Origin: Effrenium voratum
Lineage: Eukaryota > Sar > Dinophyceae > Suessiales > Symbiodiniaceae
Assembly (NCBI GenBank): GCA_963377175.1
Contig: CAUJNA010000180.1
Span: 236,633 to 300,632, forward strand
Reading direction: 5' to 3'
Length of the DNA: 64,000 nt
This document shows positions 34,776-46,974 of the stretch, piece by piece. Numbering within the stretch: position 1 is the first letter of the stretch; the number at the start of each line of letters is the position of its first letter. The position numbers were made by a program, and so were the translations under genes. Under the pieces are notes generated by a model that ran no database searches, was not told where the DNA came from, and worked only from the letters and a program-made list of their open reading frames with translations.

Positions 34776-35593
34776 AATAATTGATTTGTTTCAATCTTTT
34801 CGGCTCAAATAATTGAAAAAATCAATCTTTCGGCAGTTGAGCCCCTTACCTTGCTTACGCAAGGAGAAACTTCAGCTAGCTAAAGCTAGCTTTCGTGAAT
34901 ACATTGTTTCATAGCAGACTCGCAAGGGAAGCCATTGCAGCTAACAGTAACTATTAGAGACCATCAAGGACATGGACCAGTAACTGCTAAGCAATAAAGT
35001 CTCACCAAATTCAACTCAAAGCAACAAAACTATGACAAGGGCATTTCGAGGTAGGCAAGTGACTAACTCTCTTTCCTGGGAGGCAAAGACGCATTGGACA
35101 TGCGTTGGAGAAAACGAACACCAAGCTTCACCCTGGGAAGACACTCTGGACCTAATCGACTGATCTATGCTGGATGTCAAACAGGATCTGGAACAATTCA
35201 TCAAATACTCAACTCTGTATTCAAATTGTTGAATCTGTGGCAAATTGTGCCAAGTTGGGACCATCAAACATATTCAGGGCAGTCCTGCCAAGGACAAAAC
35301 AATTCAAATTGAATTAGAGCAACATTAGTTGAACAGGCCTAGCCTTCTTTAAAACATTGGTGTGTGCTAAAACTAAAGGAACCAGGGCAGAAAAATGATG
35401 GAACAAATCTAGCAACACATGGCTCTACCTGGCCACCCAGGAGTACAATCCAAAGGTACCATTGGACTTGCCTGAAAATAGCAAGGTCTTGGGAATAATG
35501 AACCAAGACGGTCTTGGAAAGTATTCATCACAAATCACGAGTCCAGACGAATAGACTAGTACAGGGGTTTGTTTCCTTTTAGGATCGATCAGC

Positions 35594-35685
35594 ATGCTTG
35601 GCGATTCGCAATGCATGCCAGCGGCGGTCCACCACCGCGGCGAGAGCCAGACTCCTAGGGGCATCCTTTCGCCGCCAGAGGCCGC
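35594..35685 (-). CDS. J-domain gene exon 3 (basic, transit-like)
   Basis: Reads GLWRRKDAPRSLALAAVVDR then RWHALRIAKH between GCAG|GC and AAGCAT|GC. Nine Arg/Lys against two Asp and many Ala/Leu make it resemble a targeting presequence. It joins exon 2 (G plus GC gives Gly) and exon 4 in phase. Confidence 0.5.
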
Positions 35686-36855
35686 CTGCAAAGGGGCAGG
35701 GGCAGAGTCCGTCTGGAAAAAGACTGGCAGGGTTCCCTATATTTCCCTTTTAAATATCACCCCACACAAAGAAAGTTCACATGGAAAATGCCAAGCGATA
35801 CATCGTTTTGTGGTTTCCTTTGCGGAGAATCAGGTCAACGTTTGAGCTACTGCAACACGTTTGTGTCGCTGGGATGCCGCTGACAAATCGAGCAACAATA
35901 CTTTTGAGTCATGACCATTCCTGTTCAAACCAACAGGGGCACAACAAATCACTCAGTAGTCAGCTTAGTAAGGCCTTGCTGGAGAAACCAGCCTGGCGGG
36001 GAATTATCAGGTGTCCAGAGGAAAGCGTCTTCCATGGAAGGAATCTTGAGCTGCAATGTTGGACACATTTGAGCAGTCAAGCGATTAGTTCCCATAAAAT
36101 GGCGTGAAATGCAACTGGTGAGTTCTCGTCGTTTTTGCGGTTGACTGTGGCCCGATGCAGAATCGGTTGAACCGATGCAGAACCATTTGAGCACATTTGC
36201 CATGGCCTCCGCAATCAAGAGGATGTTGAAGCGATGGCTGATTGAGCATGCTTTCGCAGGCTGCTGGCCATGCTTTCGCAGGTTGCTGGCCACAATCTTA
36301 ATCACCAGGGATTGCTGTGTTTGTGCTTTGGTGGTTTCAAATGTGACCTTTGGGCCAATTTCATCTGCGTCAGGCCAATCCCTGCAAAATCAAAGCAGAA
36401 AACTGCCGTTACCTAGAACCCGAAAGACTTGCTATTGACTTCCACGACTGTTGGAAAGGGGGGTCTTTGCTGTCCCGAACAAGTTGAAGCCTCAACCCGC
36501 TTACAACGACAAACATGAACGTATTGTTCATGCTGGGTCATGACCAACGCCAATTCAGTTGCGTTGACCTCGGCCGGGTGCAATACACAAAGCCAGGCCC
36601 ATGTCAATATTTCGCTCTTGGATATTGTGTAAGAAGGGACCTATCAAGAAAGCCACTCCTTCTTTGGGCCCAACTTCTATGTTTGGGAAACATCCATATT
36701 CAGCCATATTTGGCCCGCCCGAACAAAAAGAACGTTTCTTCAGAACAAGTAGCCTGACTTCTTTGCTTGAATCAAATTCTAGGAGAAACAGGGGGGTGTC
36801 AAAATTGGTGGTCCAACCGGTGATGCTTGAACCAACTTCCCGCAACCCCGCTCGC

Positions 36856-36901
36856 CTACGAAAGAGAAGACCGACCACTGGCCATAGCCTCGGCGCTTCC
36901 A
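36856..36901 (-). CDS. J-domain gene exon 2
   Basis: Reads WKRRGYGQWSVFSFV between CCGAAG|TGG and GTAG|GC, only 46 bp. Basic and aromatic, without acidic residues. The phase fits both neighbours, but the island is short so the assignment is tentative. Confidence 0.4.
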
Positions 36902-37589
36902 CTTCGGAATGGGGCAAATATTGTTGATGGACTAAATCCAGCATGGATTCGTGGAAAATTGAATAAACATCCCGACCAAAGGACTGCCTACAAAACAGGA
37001 ACCTCACTTTGCGTGACGTCACAACCCCCCTAGCGACGTGGCGCAATGGATGAAACCCCAGACATACGGGCATAAACCATCTGCCAACTGGTGCAAAGTG
37101 GATTTCGTCCATCCACAGTATTGCTCAAAATGCTGCCCAATCCAAGAACCCTCCTACATCCCTTTTGAGGCTCACCCCCTAACACCCCGCCCCCCACGAT
37201 CATGAAGCGTTCTCTCATGAGGGGGTCCAGGGTATGCTCAAAAGGTATGTCGGAGGGTTATTGATTCCAAAAAGCAAATCCACACACTTGTATACCGCGT
37301 ATATGCTGCTCAAATCCGTTTTATGTGAGTGGTGCAAAGCCCCAACACCTCCGAACAGCTTTTTGGCTGGATTGAAACGGACACCCAAGGGATCTCGTCT
37401 CCAGACCTGAAGTTGGTACCCTTTCTGACCGTTGTTTTTAAGGAAAACCAAAATACCTCGACGAACCATCCTTGAAAGTTGTACCATGTTTAACTGGATG
37501 CTTGAAAATACAATTAAAACATGAAGACACTGACCGCTTGCCCCAAAGTTGCCTCAATCATTTGTTGGGCCTGGTTGGCTCCGGCCTTC

Positions 37590-37655
37590 CGGCCCGGAAA
37601 ACCCGAGGGAGGCGCAGAGCAGGGCGAGCAAGACGCCCAGCGTGGCTCGAGCCAT
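37590..37655 (-). CDS. J-domain gene exon 1 (signal peptide)
   Basis: ATG at 37655-37653 starts MARATLGVLLALLCASLGFS then GP: a short basic N-region, a Leu/Ala h-region and a small-residue end (ASLG) typical of an ER signal peptide. The GA donor at 37590 leaves phase 0 as exon 2 needs; a GT at 37602 is the alternative. FSGP just after the h-region recalls the FVAP motif of dinoflagellate plastid leaders. No spliced-leader acceptor was identified. Confidence 0.6.
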
Positions 37656-38239
37656 TGCACGGCTCAAGGAACCACAGTATATTCGTCCTGAATGCTGCAA
37701 TGCTCGTTTGCTATTTGGGGGGCGCCCCAACTCCCCAACAAGTTTCCTGGGGCACGGCCATTGGATTTGCCGGTAGGACCTTTGTCGGTTTGCGTTTGGC
37801 GGTTGCCGCCCGACATGCATGCCATGGTTGAAAGACCTGCTAGATAACTAATAAGGGCGCGCAATGTCATGGACTTGTTTGGTTGATCATCAGGGCTTCG
37901 CAAGCAATTTAGACCTGTCTCAAGAACATCTTTTTGTCGACGGGTTGAGGCGGCGATTTCCTCCGTAAACATGTAGCGCTTGGCTCTTTCCGCTGGAACA
38001 GTCGTCACTTGCACCGTGTCAGAACAGCACCTGCACGGTTGATTGGGTGTGCGCGTGTACTTCATCAAGCGCAAGGACATTTCCAATGTCTTTACTTGTC
38101 TTTACCTTTCCAATGACTAGCTTTTGAGCACGTCCCGCGCAGCGGGGGGTAGCCGGAAAACATGCGGGCGGCTACCACTGAAGACCCCAAAGATGTTTCG
38201 TGCAAACGTACCTGCTCGAGTCGCTCCTGGGCCCTCAAA

Positions 38240-38745
38240 TCCACCCCTGCGCGCCCGCTCACACTCACGCGCGTCACGTCAGAGCTGCACGCGCTCTGGC
38301 ACATGATGAGCGCACCCTGTCATGGTATCACGTCAGAGCTGCACACCTGATACTCACACCCGTTCACGCGTTTCACGTCAGAGCTGCGCGCACGCTGGCA
38401 CATGATAAGCACACCCACTCACGCGCATCGCGTCAGAGCTGCACGCAACATGGCCACATGATTGACACATGATACGCACACCCTCTCACTCGCACCACGT
38501 CAGAGCTGCACGCACACTGGCACATAATAAGCACACTCGCTCGCGCGCCTCAGGTCAGAGCTGCACGCACGCTGGCACATGATAAGCACACCCGCTCGCG
38601 CGCATCAGGTCAGAGCCGCACGAACCCTGTCACATAACAAGCACGCCCGCTCACACACACACACACACATCACGCACGCTGGCACATGATAAGCGCACCA
38701 GACTCGCATCACGTCAGAGCTGCACTTGCATGACATGATGAGCAC
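38240..38745 (+). repeat. About 55-bp minisatellite (CGTCAGAGCTGCACGC)
   Basis: AGAGCTGC or AGAGCCGC recurs at 38281, 38335, 38380, 38435, 38502, 38557, 38612 and 38716 (spacings 54, 45, 55, 67, 55, 55, 104). Units contain GCACGCTGGCACATGATAAG and CACACCCGCTCACGCGCATC. Located just upstream of the signal-peptide exon of the minus-strand J-domain gene, so it could overlap its promoter region. Confidence 0.9.
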
Positions 38746-39327
38746 ATCCGCCAACTGCCACTGTGTGCTGACCTGGTTCTGTTGAAACAAGCAGACCCGA
38801 ACCCGTCAAAGAGACACCAAAGGATGTTGTTCACAGTGTATGGTCATCTCGAAGCAGTGTCCTTTGTTTTGAGTTTGTTTTGAAACACTTCCATTCTCGA
38901 GCAGTCAAAGCCTGCTCGTTGTCGCATGCTAACACAGCAAGGCACAAGCGATATATGATGTAGCTGCTTACTTGGCCAGACTTACACGCCCTGCACAACA
39001 AAACATGTTGCTGGTTGCAAGGGAACATGAAGGAACCCAAAGGGGCAAACAGTGAAAAAGGCGAGCTAAGTCCGGCTGCCCGCCATAAGTCATTTTGCAG
39101 GGCTTACACCTGGAGAACCTTCTACCCTGCATTACATTCAGTTTCCCTTCAAAACCACACAGAAACAGGTCCACCATTCCGAAAACGCTCATGTGTTCAC
39201 CAAACCCCCCAGCTTCTGCTCCCTTTCATGCAAATCATCCCTCCCCTTACCCCACCCCCCCCGGATATATTTTCCCCGCACTCCTCTCCTGAACCACTCC
39301 CCCCTTTACTCCGCCCCCCAAATCCGC

Positions 39328-39405
39328 CTTCCAAGGAGTCCGCCGACATGGCGCCGGCGAGGCCAGCCACCGAGGAGAGGCGCCGCCCGTTGCTGCCTGC
39401 GCCAC
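39328..39405 (-). CDS. Gene D exon
   Basis: Reads GAGSNGRRLSSVAGLAGAMS then ADSLE between GCGCAG|GT and GGAAG|GC. The plus strand over the same bases is also open with good codon bias (ESADMAPARPATEERRRPLL), so the strand is not certain. The phase match to 42.0 kb favours minus. Confidence 0.4.
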
Positions 39406-40281
39406 CTGCGCGTGCCATATCTGGGGTCCACCTGCTCAAGGGCTGAAACGGAACACTCGGGGTCACTCGGGAATTGTCATAAAGGGGATTCTGTGGACCA
39501 AAATTGAGTGTTTCTCAAGATGGATTTCGAACCCCCTTTTGGTTGTGTGGTGCTTCGGAAGAAAAAACACAAAAACATGTTGGTCCCCTATAAAACAAAC
39601 AAACACATCCACCCACGTTCAAGCCTAAGGAATTCGATCCTGTTCACCACCTTGGTCGGACTTATTCCGTTGCGAAAAGTTGACTTTTGCGGGTCAAAAG
39701 GGAAAACAATGGACCACCATCATTTTAACCAACGGCAAAACTGCTTCAGACGGTACGATGCCTTGAAGCATAAGGTCCGTCCTCAAACTCTTGAAGTGGG
39801 TTGGTTTTAAATCCCTACTCCTTCAACCCCCCAAATCTTGGCAAATGCTACGAGTCACAAAATGCAAACAACTTTCGGGTAAGGAACCATCCCATGGATG
39901 AACTCTACAAATTCTGCAGTCCAAATGGTTGCTTTCAGGTCGAACACTGCCCCAAGCTCATGGAGCTTAACCCAAAAGGGACATGTAGCGCTAATTAACA
40001 GCTGGGTCGTATTTTGGAACGCCTCTGTTAGGCCAACAAGTGGCAGGTGCATTGAACATACTCAGCACAGCATTTGACAGGGGATAGATAACTTCACAAA
40101 CGCATAGAAATCGAGTTACATGATTCCCATTCGCCCGTGTCGGTCGAGTGAGCAGTTGGGGCAGAGCTGCGTGCCCTGCTAAGCTTCTTTTGTTCCCGGC
40201 TGTCTTGTCCCTATGCTTCTTCGTTATATGCACCACTAGAGACAGCTGATCCCATTTGTTCTGCGATTTGTGCATCGCCTT

Positions 40282-40299
40282 CTGTATATATATATATAT
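40282..40299 (+). repeat. (TA)n microsatellite
   Basis: Eight or nine TA units in otherwise ordinary non-coding sequence. Nothing else is recognised between 39.5 and 41.0 kb. Confidence 0.85.
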
Positions 40300-41093
40300 G
40301 CATCATGAACTACACATCACGTACAGTTAGGCCAACAAACATATGTGCACATGTCCATACACGCTCCTGCGGCTGTTCATAAGGAACCCACAGCATGCCA
40401 ATCCAAAGCCCAAGTACATAGAGGAATCCTGTTTCCGGGAACGGACACCGACAACTACTCGTCTTTTGCCCCCAAAGAAGCACCATGTTTGAAACAGCAT
40501 GATTTCAACGAGATCCCAAGTAGCGGTCCTCCTGAGCGTCACCCCGTGTAGGATCCCATCTTGGGCCCACACCGAGTAGCTCGCTCTGGACAGGATACTG
40601 CACCTTGGCTTCTGTGCTTGCTTGTTCCCGCAGGCTATGCGTTGGAGCATCTCCCCTTCTGCGATACCATGATTGATTCTCATCCCCATGACCTTGTTAT
40701 TCTACCTCCGGGCTTAGCATCACATGGTGATACTATATATTCATCACCCTACCAAAGCAATACTTAGTCAAAATGGCCTTGCACCCAAAGACTTTCCTTC
40801 CTGACTGGATTGGCCAAGCAAAACAAAACGAGCTTGCTGCGTCAACCGCAATGTTCTTCCCAACGAGATTCAAGTCCGAAATGGAGCTCCGGAAGTGAGA
40901 AGATTCATGATTCAATCCACTAAAATGGCGGGGGCACCAAGTCAGCTCCCCAGCTCGAACTCAGGTCTGCGATTGTGGCAGCTCCCTGAGCGGATGGATC
41001 TATGTCAAAACCACACCTCTAATTGGCACCTGCCCGCACGTTCGTGGGGCCTAGCGTACCAAATATCCACCCTCTTCTCCTCCTCTCTCTGCG

Positions 41094-41165
41094 CCAGTTC
41101 CGGGAGCAGAGCACGCCGCAGGAACGCGAACTCCGCTTTCCCGGACCAGCCTCAGACCGCGTGGT
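41094..41165 (+). CDS. Possible exon, strand uncertain
   Basis: On the plus strand a long pyrimidine tract ending CTCTCTGCGCCAG precedes FREQSTPQERELRFPGPASD then RVVQ and a GC donor. On the minus strand the same bases are open as LVRESGVRVPAACSAPGTGA. It is not needed to keep gene D in phase, so it may be a plus-strand or alternative exon. Confidence 0.3.
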
Positions 41166-41971
41166 GCAGGCAGCGGTCCCCGCCCCCCAAGCACGAGTGA
41201 TTGCTCATTTGGGTCTGCCAAGTTTATCACGTGTAGGCGTTCCCATAAACACCATGACACCAGAAAAGCCGCTGTTAAAATGGGCACAAGGAGGATCTCG
41301 GGCGACGCTCACGTGGACCCGCCCCTACCCACCAAAACAACGGTATGCGCTCCAGATCGGAACACCACGGTGTCCACCAAAAGAAACATCCTGCTGGCTT
41401 TTGAGGTCCATGCTAATGGTGTAGCACCACATTAAGGGTGGAACTTGAACTAGGGGCTTCAGAGCAGCCATACGACCAATCAAAAATAATAGCGAAAAGC
41501 AATAATGCGTTGGATGCTATCATCATCTTTAGGAAGCTTCAAGACACGTATTTGCATTCAACTTGATTTCATAGCTTTCTGCATGTTTAGCTTCGGGTAA
41601 AGGAGCAGAAATCGCATTGATGAGTGAATCAATAAATGCAAACCCATCGACAAACATCCTATCAACCTACTCTCTTTCGGCACGGGACTATCAGTTCTTC
41701 CTAATTTTCGCACCTGAGTTTCTTCCCGTGGCTTTATATGCTGGTGTTGCCCAGAAACAAAAGGCGATCGCATGATAAGGGCGTTAACAAGCCATGCTTG
41801 CCAGAATGGAAAATCAATTGTCGAACGGTCAGCAAGCCCTTACTGTTGGTATCAGGTCCAAAAGTTGAACCGAAGACAAAACAGGTTTTCATCAATAGTT
41901 TTTTCTTCGGGGCCAGTAGTCAAGAGAATCCAATTGGCAAAAAAGTCGGGGCCTCTGAGCCATCCCAAGTC

Positions 41972-42035
41972 CTTGCGAGCGGCTGCCACGGGCCCTCAGC
42001 ATGCCCCCCAGCGCGTTCACCAGCACCAGAGGCTC
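41972..42035 (-). CDS. Gene D exon
   Basis: Reads EPLVLVNALGGMLRARGSRS then Q between GTCCAG|GAG and GCAAG|GA. Joins 39.4 kb in phase (G plus GT). A plus-strand frame is open too but gives a His/Gln-rich, less protein-like reading. Confidence 0.45.
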
Positions 42036-42835
42036 CTGGACTCCACCGCGAAGTGAAACAGGAACTCAAAAGGTCCCCAAACTTGGCCACAGACTTGATG
42101 CCTGTTGCCTGCCCTCATAGGGTTTTTGCAAACAAAAGCCGAAGATTAAAGATCCAACCCAGTAGCATGCAAGAACATGGGGTCTGCCAAACTTGGTCAA
42201 CGTTCAACCCTAAACCTGGAACTCAAGCCTTCTCACCATCAACTTAGCCAAGGGCAAAAGGCAACATGTACGATAGTAACTTCCAATTACCAAATGTTGA
42301 CCCGGAAAAGGGAGGTGCCTCTAAAACCATTGGGTTTTGAGCTTGCATTTTAGTCTGCTGGATAATATATATATATGTGTCCCTCCCGGCAACAAACATA
42401 TTTGGTGCGCAGGAACCCTTGCAGTTCAAAAAGAAAATTGTCTTGCAAAAGGAGTCTGCGCACTTTCATGTTTGTTGGCTGGTATGTCTCCACCCAAAAG
42501 AACTGCACATTCTAACTGGCCCAAAAAAAGGTTTAAACAATGAAATAAGGAGCGATGCCGAGTGGTGTTTATGGTTCTTAAGGCTTTTCTTTGCGGCCCT
42601 GTTTCTTGGTATCAAGGTCGGGTCTTCCCTCGTCTGGTATATCTAAGGCAAAAAGACCCTGCTTCACAAATAGGGTCCTCTTTATCCGCCTCAGCAGAGG
42701 GTGGCTTAACTCAACGCCGCTTGGATATATTGCATCACCCCAACACAGACACACAAACACACAAACACACAAAACTCCCCCAGCAACAAACAAAAACAAC
42801 CCCGGGCGCCAGAATCAAAGAAACCAGCTGCGGTC

Positions 42836-42919
42836 GCTCTTCGTTCGCTCCCGCGCGCGCGGCGTGAAGCCGCTGGCCCAGCGCTTCGCCAGGGCCGCTG
42901 CCGCGGCGCTCAGCGCCGC
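42836..42919 (-). CDS. Gene D exon (Ala-rich helix)
   Basis: Reads AALSAAAAALAKRWASGFTP then RARERTKS between GACGCAG|GCG and AAGAGC|GA. Almost every third position is G or C. The plus strand is also open (GVKPLAQRFARAAAAALSAA) and ends in TGA. Minus is preferred for its composition and for the phase match to 44.2 kb. Confidence 0.45.
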
Positions 42920-43035
42920 CTGCGTCAGTCGAAGCCGGTGATTGGATGGAAAATGGGGTTGGGGAAGTTGGAGGGGGGGGGTCTTTGCAAATTTGTACCA
43001 CCAACTTGGGAACAACGTGTATGTATGTGTTTCTG

Positions 43036-43038
<3 letters not shown>

Positions 43039-43068
<30 letters not shown>
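43039..43068 (+). repeat. Poly-A run of about 30
   Basis: An uninterrupted A-run. No coding island ends just left of it on the plus strand and no target-site repeat is seen, so a retroposed tail is only one option. Confidence 0.9.
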
Positions 43069-44223
43069 ACAACTGGCATGATGTTCGAAAGGCGATTTGG
43101 TTTGATTCAACATTAAATGCATGTCTAAAACCAACATGTAGGCTTCAAAATGTGATGTTAAACAACAATGCCACTCACACGTCTAGATCCACAAAATGAG
43201 AGAAGCATGAGTTGGAACAGTTGGACGGTCGAAAGGTGATGAGATGATGGTGGATGCGCAAATAGAGTTGTCTCATCTACAAGGTCCGCCGACTAACTGG
43301 GTTTTATCAAGAAAGGGTTGCTCCGATATCCTGAGTGGCACTTTTTGGAGAAAAAACAAGGCGAGCCTCTAAACGCTCAGAGCAACCCTGCAAAAGGCGA
43401 TGTTTGACGCTACAGAACAATGTTCAGCGAGGAACTTTGACAATCTCTCAGGAACGGCGTGGAGCCACCGCTTCGGCCCCCAACTGCCCCACCCAACGCA
43501 AGACACATCGAGCTGGAAATGAGGAATCCTCAAAAGACCCGCCTCATGAGGTCTACTCCCGGTGGGTGAGCTGTAAGCTGGCTTGGCCCAAAGACCCTGG
43601 AACGAGGGTCGTCAGTTGGCTCATGGTAAAGGGAAATCGGGGTAAACCAAAGCAATTCTATATCCAAATGTGCTTTGAGACTCAGGGGACTACTGTGGGG
43701 ACAGTTTGAAGAGAAGCCCAAACGTTTCAGTGCACGGCTGTTTGCGGAAACACCCATACTGATCTGTGTCAAGCCTGATTCATTTTGCTGCCGGTGTGTC
43801 GCTCCCTCAAATGTGCAACAACTGCCCGACCCGAACACAACCGAGCAAGAAAAAAGAAAGACCTGGGAAAATTATAGTTTGCCAATCTGCAAAGTATCGC
43901 TACTAATTCGCACATTTCAATGCCTTTGATTATCTTGAATTCAGTGATTCTCAAGTAAAGGACCTACATCATAGTGAGCTCCTGATACCCGCAGACTCGC
44001 AGACCTCGCCACAAGATTGGCAGAGCAATGACGAACAAATATGAAGTTGGCCAAACTTCGACCCTTGGATCAGGATCCAAATATATCCTTTTTCATCACT
44101 TTGGTCACGGGCAAAGATGTAAGATGGTAGCAAACGTTGACCCAGATGAAATTTATCCCAGAAACCTGGAACGAGGCACGGCGAACGCGCGCTTCGCGGT
44201 TTCTGCGTTTGCGCGCTGCATGC

Positions 44224-44291
44224 CTCCCTGGGCCAGAACATCTGCTCTCCGAGGGCCGAGGCGGTGGTCGCCAGGGCCAAGGGATCTTCGC
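44224..44291 (-). CDS. Gene D exon
   Basis: Reads EDPLALATTASALGEQMFWP then RE between GCGCAG|GC and GGGAG|GC. A second minus frame over and beyond these bases (ADVLAQGGMQRANAETAKRA) also looks coding, and a plus frame is open, so the exact exon is uncertain. Confidence 0.35.
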
Positions 44292-44439
44292 CTGCGCACG
44301 GAGACACAGCTGGAGCCAAGTCCTCCCCCTTCCTCCCAACCTTTCCCGGGGAGCCGGCGGGCCCAACATGTCTCTCCGTACTTCAAGAGGCAGAGTACGT
44401 CAGATGAGTGGTTCGTAACCCTGGTCATCACTTGAGTCC

Positions 44440-46970
44440 ACTCGCCAGAAAAACAAATTCCTGACTTTATGTTTGTCACTAAAATTGTCTAGACCCAAAA
44501 GTGACTAAAGCCCAAAAACTCAGGCAGTGAGTCACCAACCTTTTGCTCAGCATTTGCTGTGGCCAAACACAAACACCGCTAACAACGGTAGTTTAGTCAA
44601 CATGCCCCCTTCAAACATTGAAAAGGTCAACTCTAGGTATGTATTCCACCTCCACGCCCCGTCCCCCCCGGCCTCATTTGGCCTTACTAAGGCTTATTAC
44701 TCCTGGCCCCTTGGGCGTAGGGTCCCTGAAACTCGGTCGCAGCTGAGGGTCTGGCATGCCAATCTCTGCCTGAGCTTCAGGCACTGAATTGCGCGCTTCT
44801 TGGCCTAAAACATAAAATGGCTTTGGAAGAGAGCCCAGAAAAGGGCAAAGAGGTCACACAAGTCTGGTAATGAGTTGAAAGGGCATTTTGCAAAGGCTTT
44901 TGCCAGGAAACAAGGAACCCTCTTGAACGATACCAACAAACATGCTGAAAGGAAGCCGACCCATCCCGCACAGCGAAAGGGAATCCAAACCGGCTGGACC
45001 CCAATGAACAATACTGTAAGAACATCTGCTGTCAGTAGTCGTACGAACGCGTGACAATCGTGCGAGAAATGGCACACGGACCATGTTTTGTTCTAAACCC
45101 GATACTCTTTTCTGCAACACCACTAGGGAACATACCGATGTTGCAATTATGTTGTCCGTCGCTTCGCGATTTGGGGCCACAGCAAGGGAAGCCACAGCAA
45201 TCCAATTGTTAGGGCCTATAGGGACCATCCAGGACAATCAAGCATGATCTTTTGAGTTGAGACTCTGACACTGCACTTCACTCTTTTCAGCTTGAAAGTG
45301 CAATATGGGACCCTGCATGGTGCTCACAATCCGTGAATCCGGTTGATCTAGAAAACTGCTGAGAGACCCAGTTCCCAGTGTGCTCTACAAAAGAAGCTTA
45401 CAAGCAGGCTTGCTTTCTTTTAGAGGCATCCGGTGACTTCCAGCTGACTTACGGTGTGTGCAGGGACCGTCTGCACATATAGCCATAATCACCCAACCAA
45501 CAACGAGGCATCCAGGAGAATTAAGAACCGAGAAACCCTTCTCTGTGGAATGGCTCATTAGACCCAAACACAATCTATAAAATATGTGACGTTCACCGCG
45601 GAAAATGGACGGGGTGCTTTGAAAGTAGGGGATGCCTCGAATAACTCAACATGACATGAGCCCAATTGATCACTTCTGACTCACTGTGTGCTTACAAACC
45701 CGATTGTTTGGATGTGTTTGGAGGGAAATCCAAAGGTATATTTGCCGCACTACCGCAGAACCTTTGGAGCAAATCCAAATCGGATATACTACATGACCGT
45801 TATATGGCAATGAGATCCAATTTGGGAACCCTGTGGCGTGTTTCCTTGGATTACGCCTCTTTCTTTCGCCGAAAAAACTCAAGTCGTGTTTCCTGACAAA
45901 CCTTCTTTGGATGGCTTTAGAGGGAAACAACTGGAACACGCACCCAAAAGGACGAGGAGGGCTGCATCTCCCTTCATGGTTGGATTGGCAAACAGCCCAT
46001 AATGTTGATTGCCACTAACATGGTTTCCGCAAAAAGTAGAAAGTCCAGGAACAAAGGGAGGGACAATATGTATATATTCACCATGTATAAACAGGACAAC
46101 AACGATATCAAAAGACAACCCAGGAACTCAGAAGGTGAGCAATTTGACAATCCTGGCAAAGCAAAGGGCTCTTTGCGACTTGGGCCCCATCTCGGCTGCG
46201 AACAGCAGCAAGGCTGCCTGACAAAAGCGTCAACTGCAAGTCAAGGGGCGGCAAAGCTTTTGACCAGTTGCCCTTTTGAAAGAAGAACACCACCACTTGA
46301 ATAAGGAGACCCGGACAGAACATAGCACTTGCACCAAGTATTGCACACCCTATGTTCAATCAATCTACCTAAACATGGTCTGACTTTTTTTGGGAGTGTC
46401 GTGACCTCGTTTAGCGAGTGAATGCAACAAGGAGCCCCGGCTCTTCAAGAGAGGTTTGGTGGTTGGACCCGCGGTATATATTGCAGCGGGTTTGGGCAAA
46501 ACGAAGGGCCACACTGGCCCAACCAGCGAAATCTTGAGAACCAGAGGGTTCAACTAACAGGGCTTGTCTCTTCTGATTGAAGCAGAGCCTTCGTAAATTT
46601 AGGGCTCAGAAGCCGGTGTTCCACGGCCCAATTGAAGGCCCATCACTCGTTGGCATATGCACGCAAAAGATACACAAACAACAGGAAACGCAGTGAAACT
46701 AAACCAATTGTCTAGTTACCCTTCTGGCCATCCCTGAAACGCTGGGAGCAACCTTAAAACACAGTAGATATTCGGTATTCATTGCAAAAACTTAGGCTTT
46801 CAGCGGATCTGTCAGGAATCACTGCGAACTCTACAAACATCTAAAACTGTAAAAGGCTAAGGTAAACGCAAGGCTGGGAACAACCAAGACATAAATGTCT
46901 GGCCTGGAGCACGCAGAACTTGGACTCTACCTTCAAAAACTTCAGGCATTGTTGACCCCGGTTCTAAGCA
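44440..46970. other. Non-coding stretch between gene D and the PPR gene
   Basis: Intron-type or intergenic sequence. No convincing exon island, tandem repeat or RNA gene is recognised over 2.5 kb. Confidence 0.5.
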
Positions 46971-46974
46971 AATC

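Larger units (their letters stand above)
23314..37655 (-). other. J-domain membrane protein gene, 13 exons
   Basis: Thirteen minus-strand exons whose phases all join, giving about 327 codons from an ATG at 37655. Order of parts: signal peptide (residues 1-19, ARATLGVLLALLCASLG); FSGP and a basic stretch poor in Asp/Glu (about 20-72); J-domain (about 75-150) with DALRTLGLD, SEELKKAYRQSVRKSHPDTP (HPD at 124-126) and DAYEYLSGK; a NVWDEGVPQGPSRGD segment; a PEPEPQSRPRPKQ linker; a membrane span ELIVGGVVGGTLVSILLATQ (about 213-233); then a charged tail. J-domains recruit and stimulate Hsp70 ATPase through HPD. A signal peptide followed by F and an acidic-poor Arg/Ser/Ala stretch resembles dinoflagellate bipartite plastid leaders, so a plastid Hsp70 cochaperone in a membrane is possible; an ER-lumenal J protein is the alternative. 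The 3' end is not found. Confidence 0.6.
39328..44291 (-). other. Gene D: unidentified spliced gene
   Basis: Four minus-strand islands that join in phase (44291-44224, 42919-42836, 42035-41972, 39405-39328), about 98 codons. Readings: ALATTASALGEQMFWPRE; AALSAAAAALAKRWASGFTP; EPLVLVNALGGMLRARGSRS; GAGSNGRRLSSVAGLAGAMS. Ala/Leu-rich helices and Arg-rich ends; no domain is recognised. It may be a separate gene or the 3' continuation of the PPR gene upstream. Both ends are open. Confidence 0.4.
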
